Positions 54,835-63,062 of a stretch of 64,000 nt of DNA are shown piece by piece. Each line of letters begins with the position of its first letter. Within the stretch, counting starts at the first letter, position 1. This DNA is from Bacteroidales bacterium (GTDB lineage Bacteria; Bacteroidota; Bacteroidia; Bacteroidales; UBA932), in contig JAFSJK010000010.1 of NCBI GenBank assembly GCA_017439305.1, positions 95,949-159,948 on the forward strand, given 5' to 3'. A program made the position numbers and the translations under genes. The notes under the pieces are model-generated. The model had not been told where the DNA came from, searched no databases, and worked only from the letters and a program-made list of their open reading frames with translations.

Positions 54835-55134
54835 CAGTTCTCCATCAGTTCAACTTCACTGGCGATGACTTCGAAGACGCTTCTCTCTGTGCCATCAACT
54901 GCAGCGTATCTCTGTATCCTGACGCGACCGATGTAAGCCCCAACAAAGTACCCTTGAAGCCCTGCGAAAGCGGGGCTTTTGGCTAACTTTTCAGTCTCGC
55001 CTTTACAGCCGTATCAGGAAATCCACTCCCCGCCGTTTTCTGGTATCGAAGGAAATCGCCTGGAATAATTGACTTCTTCCGTCCTCGATGACAAAACTCT
55101 CGGTATTTGTCGTCGAAAAGCCCAAAAACCTCAT
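54835..55134 (-). pseudogene. decayed SSB-like single-strand DNA-binding protein
   Basis: The minus strand carries GRVRIQRYAAVDGTERSVF followed by EVIASEVELME, matching the SSB pattern GRL-x-T-R-x-Y-x-D-x-DG-x-x-R-x-x-x-E-V-x-A. Upstream, GEWIS-TGA-YGCKGETEKLA resembles the SSB W-x-x-V-x-x-G-K-x-A-E segment and holds an in-frame TGA (55017-55015). Farther upstream the likely N-terminal half (FQAISFDTRKRRG) is in another frame, shifted by one base at a GGGG run. The frame could begin at the ATG at 55134. It is either a decayed gene or one with a sequencing slip. SSB fragments are common in mobile elements. Confidence 0.45.
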
Positions 55135-55166
55135 TTCGACGACAAAAACCAGGATATCTGTCATCG
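55086..55166. repeat. nested inverted repeats
   Basis: The inner pair TTTGTCGTCGAAA (55106-55118) and TTTCGACGACAAA (55134-55146) is a perfect 13-bp inverted repeat with a 15-nt spacer. The outer pair CGATGACA (55086-55093) and TGTCATCG (55159-55166) is related to it by one base. The four half-sites alternate in orientation, as in a folded recombination site, a MITE remnant or a binding site for a dimeric protein. Confidence 0.7.
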
Positions 55167-55232
55167 AAAAGGGGGCATCAGCTCAACCTGTACCACCCTT
55201 TGGCCATATCACGGGTTATCTTCGCCTCCGAT

Positions 55233-55418
55233 ATGACCACTTACTACTGCCATAGTCTTGAGGAAGCCCTGAGACGGGCGAAGAAAGCCGGGAAGCGCCC
55301 CGGTTGCTTCTATGGTGGGATCGTCATGCGGTCGGGAAAGAAGGGCTTTGCCATCTATCGGGACGGGAAAGTGATTGAACAGTATTCGGTTATCGAAGGC
55401 CGCCCGCCGGTTTGGTAA
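55233..55418 (+). CDS. MTTYYCH small protein, copy 4
   Basis: A 61-residue copy (MTTYYCHSLEEALRRAKKAG, FYGGIVMRSGKKGFAIYRDG) with a divergent tail EGRPPVW. A TATCTTCG box lies 8 nt upstream, as in copy 3. It is the last copy and lies just before the return to chromosomal-type sequence. It ends in TAA. Confidence 0.7.
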   Translation: MTTYYCHSLEEALRRAKKAGKRPGCFYGGIVMRSGKKGFAIYRDGKVIEQYSVIEGRPPVW

Positions 55419-55464
55419 TCTGCCGGGGAATGGCTATCTTTCGGATAGTTAATGAATCTGTCTT

Positions 55465-56676
55465 TTGAAAGCCTCGAACAAACAACTCTTCTGGTGGCTC
55501 GGCGCCCTTGTGTTGGGAACCGTTCTGGGACTCCTGCATAACGGCGTCGTAGATGCCGTGTGCGGGTTTGTCGCCACCGTTTATACCCGCCTGTTCCAGT
55601 TCCTTGCAGTTCCTACCGTGGCGCTTGCAATCATGACTACGCTCATTCTGTTCGGGAAGCAGCGGAGTACCCGGAAGGTATTCATCCACACGGTGACTTA
55701 TACCCTTCTGACCACTTTTGCGGCCGCGCTTGTCGGGATGGGCCTGTATCTGCTGATCACTCCGGAAAACTTGCCGGCTGAACTGGTTTCCTCGGCTGGG
55801 CAGGTGGATGCAGGGGGAACCACTTTCCATGACCATATCATTTCGGTCATTCCCAACAACGTCGTCCAACCCTTCCTTTCCGGGAATGTCCTGTCTATTC
55901 TCCTGATCGCCATCGCCTTCGGACTTGCCCTGGCATGGATGCCCGACAGCGACGGAAAAAGGGTCGTGGTAAAGGGTATCCAAGGACTGCAGGAACTGTT
56001 TTTCACGCTGATCAAGGCCCTCATATGGACGCTTCCTTTAGGTATCACCGCCTTTGCAGCTCAACTCTCCGCCCAGCTCAGCGGGGGAGTTGTCCTCGGC
56101 TCGCTCGGCAAGTATGCGGCCGTGATCCTGGCGGGGAACTTCCTTCAGTTCTTCATTGTCCTGCCTTTGTTCCTGCTTGCCCGGGGAATCAACCCGCTGA
56201 AGGTTTTCAAGGCGATGAGCCCAGCCGTGGTGATGGCGCTTTTTACGAAGAGCTCTGCGGCCACTCTCCCTGTTACCTTGTCATCGGCGGAAAAGCGGTT
56301 GGGCGTGGACCCTAAGGTGTCCCGGTTCGTCCTCCCCATCTGCACGACCATCAACATGAACGGTTGTGCGGCTTTCATCCTGGTGACATCCCTGTTTGTC
56401 ATGCAGAACGGCGGGTTGTCCCTCGGCGTCGGAACCATGCTTCTCTGGGTATTCATTTCCGTATTTGCAGCTGTCGGCAACGCCGGTGTGCCCATGGGCT
56501 GCTTCTTCCTGACGGTCTCTCTCATGACGGGTCTGGGTGCCCCTGTCGAGGTCCTGGGCCTGATCCTTCCGATCTACACCGTCATCGACATGGTGGAAAC
56601 GGCGGAAAACGTCTGGTCCGATTCCTGCGTCTGCGCTATGACCGACAAGGACTGCGGCCGGACGGGCGGCCAGTGA
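55465..56676 (+). CDS. dicarboxylate/amino-acid:cation symporter (DAACS)
   Basis: A 403-residue transporter with eight or so membrane helices and re-entrant loops. Family motifs are the serine-rich loop FTKSSAATLPVTLSSAEKRL and the substrate helix motif NMNGCAAFI. It takes up C4-dicarboxylates, glutamate or aspartate with H+ or Na+. The start codon appears to be TTG at 55465 (no ATG gives a better start). It ends in TGA, the first TGA-terminated intact gene after the accessory region. Confidence 0.9.
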   Translation: MKASNKQLFWWLGALVLGTVLGLLHNGVVDAVCGFVATVYTRLFQFLAVPTVALAIMTTLILFGKQRSTRKVFIHTVTYTLLTTFAAALVGMGLYLLITPENLPAELVSSAGQVDAGGTTFHDHIISVIPNNVVQPFLSGNVLSILLIAIAFGLALAWMPDSDGKRVVVKGIQGLQELFFTLIKALIWTLPLGITAFAAQLSAQLSGGVVLGSLGKYAAVILAGNFLQFFIVLPLFLLARGINPLKVFKAMSPAVVMALFTKSSAATLPVTLSSAEKRLGVDPKVSRFVLPICTTINMNGCAAFILVTSLFVMQNGGLSLGVGTMLLWVFISVFAAVGNAGVPMGCFFLTVSLMTGLGAPVEVLGLILPIYTVIDMVETAENVWSDSCVCAMTDKDCGRTGGQ

Positions 56677-56759
56677 TATCAGCCGGAAAGGCTGTTTCCG
56701 CACCCGTGCTCCAAACTGGCGGGCCAGTTGTTTGTTCCGGGCTTTCATTGGGACAAAGA

Positions 56760-59204
56760 TCAGCGGAATCCGATCCTATGGGTTGGTGCTCTTCTTGTCG
56801 AGCCCTTATCCTGATGGACACGGAGGACTTCTCTTGCCTTTGTCAGTTCACGGGGAACGGCAGCCCGGGCCTGTCCGGGAGCGCCGGACGCATTCACGCC
56901 GGCCATGGAAACCGTCCGTCCCGTGAAGCTGGGCACGCCGGACGAATTAAAGGTATACCATTTCTGATTGTTGTAAATGTACTTGAAATACTGCATCGTA
57001 TTGTAGGTCACTGTTGCTCCGTCGGTGAGATCGAAGGATTCAGGGACAAGCGTAATGGTACCGGCCTTAAATACGGTATGGGAGATATCGTATAAATTAT
57101 CGACACCTTCGACATCGATATAGTTTATTCCATTATATATATACCCGCCGGCAAACACTTTGTCCGCATTGGAACTGTATTTCTGGTCTACGTAAGATAC
57201 GATGTCCTGGCCATAGAAACTCATCATCCCGTCTTCCTTCCGATACCGGGCATAGAACCAGTCGTCGCTGCCATTCATTTGAACGGTTACTCCTGAACCG
57301 GTTTCCCAGCCATTGACATAATACAGATAGTTCGCCTCGCAGGAGGATATGTCGATGTAGAAAGCCGAATAGCCGTCACTGACCCGCCATCTGCCGATCC
57401 ACCGGCGAAATCCCTCCGTCGGCGCCTCCTCCACCACGATGCAGGGACATTTTGAATAATTACCGGTAGCGACACCGTCTGCGGTGATCTCAATCAGGTA
57501 GGCGGTATAGTTGCCATGGATAAGCATGTCGAAATAGGCTGAAGCGTCGTATCGATCGAAAACGCCCCTTAATTCGGAAACCGACACCCCCTGGTTCTGG
57601 GCCCGGGATGCCAGAACTCCGGCCTGATTGTCGAAATATGCCTTGATGTCACCGTTGAATGATGTGTTGATCTCCTCGGGAGTGACCGTCCGGATAAAGA
57701 AATAATTGTTCCCTGTATACTTGAAATGGAACGACTCCAGACGGGAAACGGTTCCATCCGATTCGGTATAATCGACGCGTCCGTCATATTTGATCGACCA
57801 GTCCGGTACTTCCCGGAGTCCGGGATCCTCCAATGAATGGAACGTGCGGATTTCACCGAATTTCCAGTATGAATCGTCGTCATAGGCTGCGAAAGCACGG
57901 TAATAATACAGACAGTTGGGCGTGAGCCCGTCGGCCGTTCCGCTGAACGCCCCGTTGGCCTTCCTGTCGCAGAGGAAAGCGTGGAAGTCCGACGGTACGT
58001 CATCTCCTTCAAGAGCCTCTTCACTGACGCTTTCCGCGTAGACGGAGTATACGAAACCGACCCGGAGACCGGCTGACGGATACGTGGCGAGAACCGTGGC
58101 GGAACCATTCAGGACAGCCGTGTTGAAGGTAATGTCGGAAGCAGATCCGGTCGTGACAGACAGGGCCGGTGCAGTTTCGAAAGACCGGATTTCCCCATAA
58201 TGGTAGATGCCGCCATACAGGATGTAGGCCTTGTAGTAATAGCGTGTCTCCGGCATCAGTTGATCGGCCTTGACCTTGAATAGATTCTGCTTGTCGAGTT
58301 CCTGGGTGGACAGGTCCATGCTATTGCTCCTGTCCGGGTTTTCCTGGTCGGAAATGAGGAAGCCCAGGAGAATCGAACCCATCTCCGACGTCGGATGGGC
58401 TTCGCCGACCAGGGTCGCGGAAAAAGAACCGATATCGGTCGCATCACCCGTCATGATCTCATCACTTTGAGGAGGCACGTCATCGTCGTCCGTCGTGAAA
58501 GACCGGATATCCCCATAGACTTCATACTCGTCATAAGTCGCGGAAGCGCGGTAATAATAGGTTGTCGCCGGCTTCAAACCCTCCACGGTTTTCGAAAAGG
58601 CATCGTTCTCACCTTTCTCTCCTTTGGTGTATTTATCCTTTCCCGAAGTCAGGTCTTTTTCACTGTTGGCATAATGGAACCCGACCTCAAGTCCGGACAT
58701 AAACTCTTGCCCAATCGAAACCTTCCCATTGAACGTGACGGACCGGGACGTGACGTCGGTCTCTTTTTGCGTGAGGACGGAAAAAGAGACCGTAAACGTC
58801 TTGAACGATTTCGCCCTCCCATAACGATAAGCGCCTCCATAGTAGAGATATGCCTTGAAATAGTACTTGGTATCGGGCTTCAGCCGGTCAGTCGTGACCT
58901 TGAACTGATTCTGGCTGTTCAGTTCCTTGGATGGAAGGTCAATGCTCCCGTCGTAGCCGAAATCCTCCTTTTCCGAGACCAGTATCCCGAACCGTATCTC
59001 TCCCATCTCGTGCGTCGGTTTGACGGTTCCCGAAAAAGTCGCAGAGAAAGCCGATATGGAAGAAACCTCTCCCGTGATAACTGCGTCTTTCTGTTCCTGT
59101 TCCGGCACCGTCTGCTCCGTCGGTTTATTGCACCCCGACGCAAATAGCCCCGTCATGAGGATAAGAGAAATCCTGAAGGCTCGAGAAATCAGATTCGTTT
59201 CCAT
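56760..59204 (-). CDS. lipoprotein with repeated FN3-like domains
   Basis: A lipoprotein of about 814 residues (lipobox ASGC) from the ATG at 59204. Four FN3-like domains follow (about 40-450), each with a TSxxVTFNGxV or AFSATFSGTV strand and a xLxPxTxYYFKAY or YYYRAxAxYD ending. The C-terminal half (about 460-760) is a beta-rich domain of unknown type (YTGNNYFFIRT, YIYNGINYIDVEGVD). The last 50 residues are basic and of low complexity. A -7 box, TATCTTTG, lies on the minus strand at 59239-59232. It ends in TGA. Confidence 0.7.
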   Translation of the reverse strand: METNLISRAFRISLILMTGLFASGCNKPTEQTVPEQEQKDAVITGEVSSISAFSATFSGTVKPTHEMGEIRFGILVSEKEDFGYDGSIDLPSKELNSQNQFKVTTDRLKPDTKYYFKAYLYYGGAYRYGRAKSFKTFTVSFSVLTQKETDVTSRSVTFNGKVSIGQEFMSGLEVGFHYANSEKDLTSGKDKYTKGEKGENDAFSKTVEGLKPATTYYYRASATYDEYEVYGDIRSFTTDDDDVPPQSDEIMTGDATDIGSFSATLVGEAHPTSEMGSILLGFLISDQENPDRSNSMDLSTQELDKQNLFKVKADQLMPETRYYYKAYILYGGIYHYGEIRSFETAPALSVTTGSASDITFNTAVLNGSATVLATYPSAGLRVGFVYSVYAESVSEEALEGDDVPSDFHAFLCDRKANGAFSGTADGLTPNCLYYYRAFAAYDDDSYWKFGEIRTFHSLEDPGLREVPDWSIKYDGRVDYTESDGTVSRLESFHFKYTGNNYFFIRTVTPEEINTSFNGDIKAYFDNQAGVLASRAQNQGVSVSELRGVFDRYDASAYFDMLIHGNYTAYLIEITADGVATGNYSKCPCIVVEEAPTEGFRRWIGRWRVSDGYSAFYIDISSCEANYLYYVNGWETGSGVTVQMNGSDDWFYARYRKEDGMMSFYGQDIVSYVDQKYSSNADKVFAGGYIYNGINYIDVEGVDNLYDISHTVFKAGTITLVPESFDLTDGATVTYNTMQYFKYIYNNQKWYTFNSSGVPSFTGRTVSMAGVNASGAPGQARAAVPRELTKAREVLRVHQDKGSTRRAPTHRIGFR

Positions 59205-59256
59205 ATGGTCCAGATAAAGGGTTGATTCGTACAAAGATATTTAAAATACTTGAATC

Positions 59257-59287
59257 TTTGACATTCCCGGGAGAATTACTACCTTTG
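59257..59287 (+). promoter_or_regulatory. promoter of the AmmeMemoRadiSam genes
   Basis: TTTG (59257-59260) and TACCTTTG (59280-59287) are 19 bp apart, a full sigma-ABfr promoter 14 nt before the ATG at 59302. Confidence 0.75.
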
Positions 59288-59301
59288 AAAAACCCTGCTT
59301 T

Positions 59302-60723
59302 ATGCCTGGCTATCCTTACCCCCAAAGAGTGAGAAAACCCGCCGTTGCCGGTTCTTTCTATCCTTCTTCCGCAAAGGAAATCAAATCCATGTGCAGCGCT
59401 TGGTTGCATCCGTCCGGAGAAAAACCTCCGCAGGCCCTGATCGTGCCTCACGCGGGATATGTATTCAGCGGGGAAGTGGCGGCATCGGCCTTCAGCCGCA
59501 TTCCGAAGGGGCACTCCTACAAAAGGATTTTCCTGCTCGGGCCGAGTCACCGGGTCGGTTTTGGCGGTGCGAGCGTGGATACGCTGTATTCCTTTGCCGA
59601 GACTCCTCTGGGAAGGGTTCCGATCGATGTGGCCATGGGCAAGGAACTGGTGCGGCAGGGATTGACCTTCGTCAGTAACGCCCATGACAGGGAGCATTGC
59701 CTGGAAGTCCAACTGCCTTTCCTGCAGATGGTATTCGACGAGGTCCCGCCCATCGTCCCTATCGTCATCGGGACGGAACGCCCGGGTGTGCTTCAGGAGG
59801 TCGCCGATATCCTAAGACCCTATTTCAGTGAGGATAACCTCTTCATTATCAGTTCGGATTTTTCCCACTATCCGTCCTATGAAGATGCGAAGAAGTCCGA
59901 TCTCTATCTGGCGGACACGATTGCCTCCGGGGGGCTGGATGAGTTCCTGAAGGCGCTTTCGTATATCCGGAAGATGGATTACACCGGGGAGGATACCGTC
60001 GCCTGCGGAGCCTGTGCCATCGAGATCCTTCTGTCGATGATGGATGCGGAGGGGCGGAACCGGTTTGAGACCGAGCACGTCATGTACCGGAATTCGGGAG
60101 ACTCTCCGTATGGCGACAAGGATAGGGTCGTGGGATACAACTCCATTGTCATCACGCGGCTACCGAAGGCCGATGACCACCTCTTCCATTTCACTGACGA
60201 AGAAAAGGCGGGGATGCTCGCTACCGCAAGGGCTTCCATCTTTTCCGCCCTGGGCCTGGCTTTTACCGGTGACGATACCCCGGTCGGAATCTTGAAAAAG
60301 AAAGGCTATGGGGTCTTTGTCACTCTCCATCTGGACGGGCGTCTGCGGGGCTGTATCGGCCGGTTCACCTCCTCTTCAACCCTCCATTCCACCATCCGGG
60401 AGATGGCGCAAAGCGCCGCTTTCTCCGATCCGCGCTTCCCGTCCCTTTCCCGGAGCGAAGCCCCCAGGATCGAGATCGAAGTGTCCGTGCTTTCTCCGCT
60501 GAAGAAGATCTCTTCCATCGAGGAGTTCAAGCTGGGCCGGGACGGAATCTATATGATCAAAGGCGGCCATCATGGCACTTTCCTTCCCCAGGTCGCGGAG
60601 GAAACCGGCTGGGACACGGAGGAATTCCTGGGACACTGCGCCCGGGACAAGGCCGGCATCGGCTGGTTCGGTTGGAAGGATGCCGACCTGTATACCTATC
60701 AGACAGAGGTGGTTAAGGAATGA
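59302..60723 (+). CDS. MEMO1-AMMECR1 fusion (AmmeMemoRadiSam proteins B and A)
   Basis: This 473-residue fusion has an N-terminal MEMO1-like domain (about 1-275): VRKPAVAGSFYP, LIVPHAGYVFSG, GPSHRVGFGG, HSLEVQLPF-like HCLEVQLPFLQ and SSDFSHYPSY. These carry the dioxygenase-like metal ligands. The C-terminal AMMECR1 domain (about 290-473) contains GVFVTLHLDGRLRGCIG and IEIEVSVLSPL. The stop TGA overlaps the ATG of the radical SAM gene. The three parts are conserved neighbours across bacteria and archaea, but the reaction they share is not known to me. Confidence 0.92.
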   Translation: MPGYPYPQRVRKPAVAGSFYPSSAKEIKSMCSAWLHPSGEKPPQALIVPHAGYVFSGEVAASAFSRIPKGHSYKRIFLLGPSHRVGFGGASVDTLYSFAETPLGRVPIDVAMGKELVRQGLTFVSNAHDREHCLEVQLPFLQMVFDEVPPIVPIVIGTERPGVLQEVADILRPYFSEDNLFIISSDFSHYPSYEDAKKSDLYLADTIASGGLDEFLKALSYIRKMDYTGEDTVACGACAIEILLSMMDAEGRNRFETEHVMYRNSGDSPYGDKDRVVGYNSIVITRLPKADDHLFHFTDEEKAGMLATARASIFSALGLAFTGDDTPVGILKKKGYGVFVTLHLDGRLRGCIGRFTSSSTLHSTIREMAQSAAFSDPRFPSLSRSEAPRIEIEVSVLSPLKKISSIEEFKLGRDGIYMIKGGHHGTFLPQVAEETGWDTEEFLGHCARDKAGIGWFGWKDADLYTYQTEVVKE

Positions 60724-61583
60724 AAGAGGCAAGGTTTCATACGACTGCCGATGGGGGAGTGCAGTGCCTCCTCTGCCCCCATCACTGCCGGATCAAGGAA
60801 GGTGGCCGGGGGCTCTGCCGCAGCCGTGAATGCCGGGACGGCAAGCTGTATGCCCTTTCCTACGGACGGCCTTGCGCCCTCGCCATCGACCCTGTCGAAA
60901 AGAAGCCCCTGAACCGGTTCATGCCGGGAACCCATTGCCTTTCCCTCAGTTGCACAGGTTGCAACCTTTCCTGCCGATGGTGTCAGAACAGCGACATCTC
61001 CCAGGTCGCCCCCGAAGAGGCAGACTCCACTGTCTTTTCACCCGGGGATATCGTGGAGGCTTGCCTGAGGCACGGTCTTCCCTCCATCGCTTATACCTAC
61101 ACCGAACCTTTTACCTGGTGGGAATACATGTACGACATTGCGGTCCTTGCGCATGACCGCGGTTTGAAAAACATCCTCGTTTCAGCCGGCTATGTTGAGA
61201 AGGCTCCCCTTCAGGAACTGTTGCCTTTTATCGATGCGGCCAACATCGACATAAAAGCGCTCGATGATATCATCTACCGCCGGTATTGCGGTGCCACCCT
61301 TGCTCCCGTGCTGGAGAACATCCTGCTGATGGCATCCGCCGGCATCCATCTCGAAATCACCAACCTCCTCGTCACCGGCCTGAACGACTCGGAGCAGCAG
61401 GTTGCCGCCCTTTGCCGCTGGATGACCTCCAATGGCCTCCAGGATGTCCCCCTGCACCTGAGCCGTTTCTTCCCGCGTTATCGGATGAAAGAGCCCGGGC
61501 CGACCCCGGGAAAGACGCTCTTCCGCGCCCGGGAAATTGCCTTTTCCTGCGGCGTGAAGACGGTGTTTCTTGGAAATATTTGA
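60720..61583 (+). CDS. AmmeMemoRadiSam system radical SAM enzyme
   Basis: A 287-residue radical SAM protein related to pyruvate formate-lyase-activating enzymes. The iron-sulfur motif is CNLSCRWCQN (C-x3-C-x2-C, about residues 81-90), preceded by a CPHHCRIKEGGRGLC cysteine pair region. The SAM-binding residues include YTYTEPFTWWEYM. It is translationally coupled to the MEMO1-AMMECR1 gene by ATGA. It ends in TGA. Confidence 0.92.
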   Translation: MKEARFHTTADGGVQCLLCPHHCRIKEGGRGLCRSRECRDGKLYALSYGRPCALAIDPVEKKPLNRFMPGTHCLSLSCTGCNLSCRWCQNSDISQVAPEEADSTVFSPGDIVEACLRHGLPSIAYTYTEPFTWWEYMYDIAVLAHDRGLKNILVSAGYVEKAPLQELLPFIDAANIDIKALDDIIYRRYCGATLAPVLENILLMASAGIHLEITNLLVTGLNDSEQQVAALCRWMTSNGLQDVPLHLSRFFPRYRMKEPGPTPGKTLFRAREIAFSCGVKTVFLGNI

Positions 61584-61589
61584 GATCGT

Positions 61590-61991
61590 TCAGCCTTTTT
61601 TCCGCTCCAGCCCGGCCAGGCGGTCCGCCCAGCGTTCCGGCCAGAAGTGATAGTAGGACATCCGTCGGCCGGGATGCCACCAGACGGCCCAGAAAAGGGA
61701 TGGAAGGCCGATGACAAGCAGGTACAGCGGGCCCAGGATACGGGATTGGCGGCAGTGGCCATATTCATGCCGGATGATCCGTACGTCGTCGCTTCGTTTC
61801 ACATAGATGAAATGACCCAGGGAGATGCCTCCGGACATCGACGGCGAGCACAGGACGTGGATGGTATCCGGGATACCCTGGATTCCCCGGACACGGCGTT
61901 TGTCTTTCATGAAAAGGCCGAAGACCAGGCCGACGAGATCCTGGGGCAGTTGCCACAGGCAGGACAGGACGATAAGGAGAGTCAGGATCAT
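61590..61991 (-). CDS. small membrane protein with HExxH motif
   Basis: A 133-residue protein with an N-terminal membrane helix, a HEYGHCRQS motif (about 76-84) and a second helix (LYLLVIGLPSLFWAVWW). HExxH after a strand suggests a zinc-binding, metalloprotease-like membrane protein. Activity is unproven. The ATG overlaps the TGA of the M28 peptidase gene by 4 nt. Confidence 0.6.
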   Translation of the reverse strand: MILTLLIVLSCLWQLPQDLVGLVFGLFMKDKRRVRGIQGIPDTIHVLCSPSMSGGISLGHFIYVKRSDDVRIIRHEYGHCRQSRILGPLYLLVIGLPSLFWAVWWHPGRRMSYYHFWPERWADRLAGLERKKG

Positions 61992-62977
61992 ATCACCCGT
62001 ACCAGGTAATAGAACATCGCCAGGACGCGGCGGCGGAGGATCCCGTAATCCAGGGACTCCAGATTGTCGTCAACCTTGTTGTTGCGGAGGGTGATGCCGG
62101 AGGTGAACATCACGGAAGGGATGCCGTTGTCCAGGAAAGGTTTCTGGTCCGAGATGCTGCGGTAGAAAACCCGCGTGAAATCCTTGCTGCCATAGTAGTC
62201 GAAAGCGACGTCGAGGCTCACGTCGGGGCTCATGTTGGCGATGAGGAGCGCGTCCCGGCGGCCGGATTTTTCCTCAGAAAGCATGATCAGGAAATCCGGC
62301 CGGTTCTTGTGCAGCGGGGCTTCGGTGCCGCCCACCTGGTCGATATTGACCATCCGGTCGATGACACCCGGGGTGATGACCTGTCCGGTCCGGGGGTTGG
62401 TCAGCCGTCCGCCGGCGATTTCGTTCCAGAGATGGAAGGAGCCCCCGAGGCTCTGTTCCTTGGCATCGAAGGCGACAAAGATGATGGAGTGCGCGTAGGT
62501 CTTTCCCAGCGATTTCAGATGCTGGAACATCCGGGCCAGCGTCAGGAGCGAGGAGACTCCGGATGCGTTGCTGTCGGCACCGGGATACAAGGTTCCGGAA
62601 AGGGTGCCGATATGGTCGTAATGTGCCCCGACCACCACATACCGGTCCCCGCTGCCGGGAAGGATCCCGACGACGTTGTGGGCCTTCGAGCCGGTCATGG
62701 TCCGGAATCCATGGTAGTAGCTGCCGCCGGCGGGAAGGAGTCCGGCCGATTCGAACATTTGTCCGATGAGGGCCTGGCTCCGGACCGACCCGACCGTACC
62801 CGTGGCCCGGCCGGTACACAGGCTGTCGGTCAACAGCCCGACCTGGTAACGGAGATCCTCCTCGGAGGCAAGCGGTGCGGCGTTCGAGGCGCTGATGATG
62901 TAGCTCTGGGACTGGGCCGCCGCCGTCAGGCAGGACACGAGCAGGAGAACTCCGATATGGAAAAATTTTACTTTCAT
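61988..62977 (-). CDS. M28-family zinc aminopeptidase, exported
   Basis: A 329-residue exported peptidase with signal MKVKFFHIGVLLLVSCLTA. Zinc-ligand motifs are VVVGAHYDHIG, GADSNASGVSSLL, FVAFDAKEQSLGGS and the late IPSVMFTSG. The AKEQ replaces the usual GEE with conserved acidic character; one ligand may differ. It cleaves N-terminal residues from peptides in the periplasm. I chose the ATG at 62977; 62992 is also in frame. It ends in TGA. Confidence 0.85.
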   Translation of the reverse strand: MKVKFFHIGVLLLVSCLTAAAQSQSYIISASNAAPLASEEDLRYQVGLLTDSLCTGRATGTVGSVRSQALIGQMFESAGLLPAGGSYYHGFRTMTGSKAHNVVGILPGSGDRYVVVGAHYDHIGTLSGTLYPGADSNASGVSSLLTLARMFQHLKSLGKTYAHSIIFVAFDAKEQSLGGSFHLWNEIAGGRLTNPRTGQVITPGVIDRMVNIDQVGGTEAPLHKNRPDFLIMLSEEKSGRRDALLIANMSPDVSLDVAFDYYGSKDFTRVFYRSISDQKPFLDNGIPSVMFTSGITLRNNKVDDNLESLDYGILRRRVLAMFYYLVRVI

Positions 62978-63002
62978 CCGTACGACGGGCACGATAAATG
63001 CT

Positions 63003-63010
63003 TATCTTTG
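63003..63010 (+). promoter_or_regulatory. sigma-ABfr type -7 box
   Basis: TATCTTTG lies 52 nt before the ATG of the TPR gene. Confidence 0.6.
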
Positions 63011-63062
63011 CATAATTGGTGCGAAATTAGCCATTTCAACCGTGATTTGAAAATTTTTCTAG

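Noticed and set aside
54750-54986. 78-residue plus-strand ORF
   Set aside because: It is antisense to the SSB-like frame and its terminator, and the SSB match explains the sequence better.
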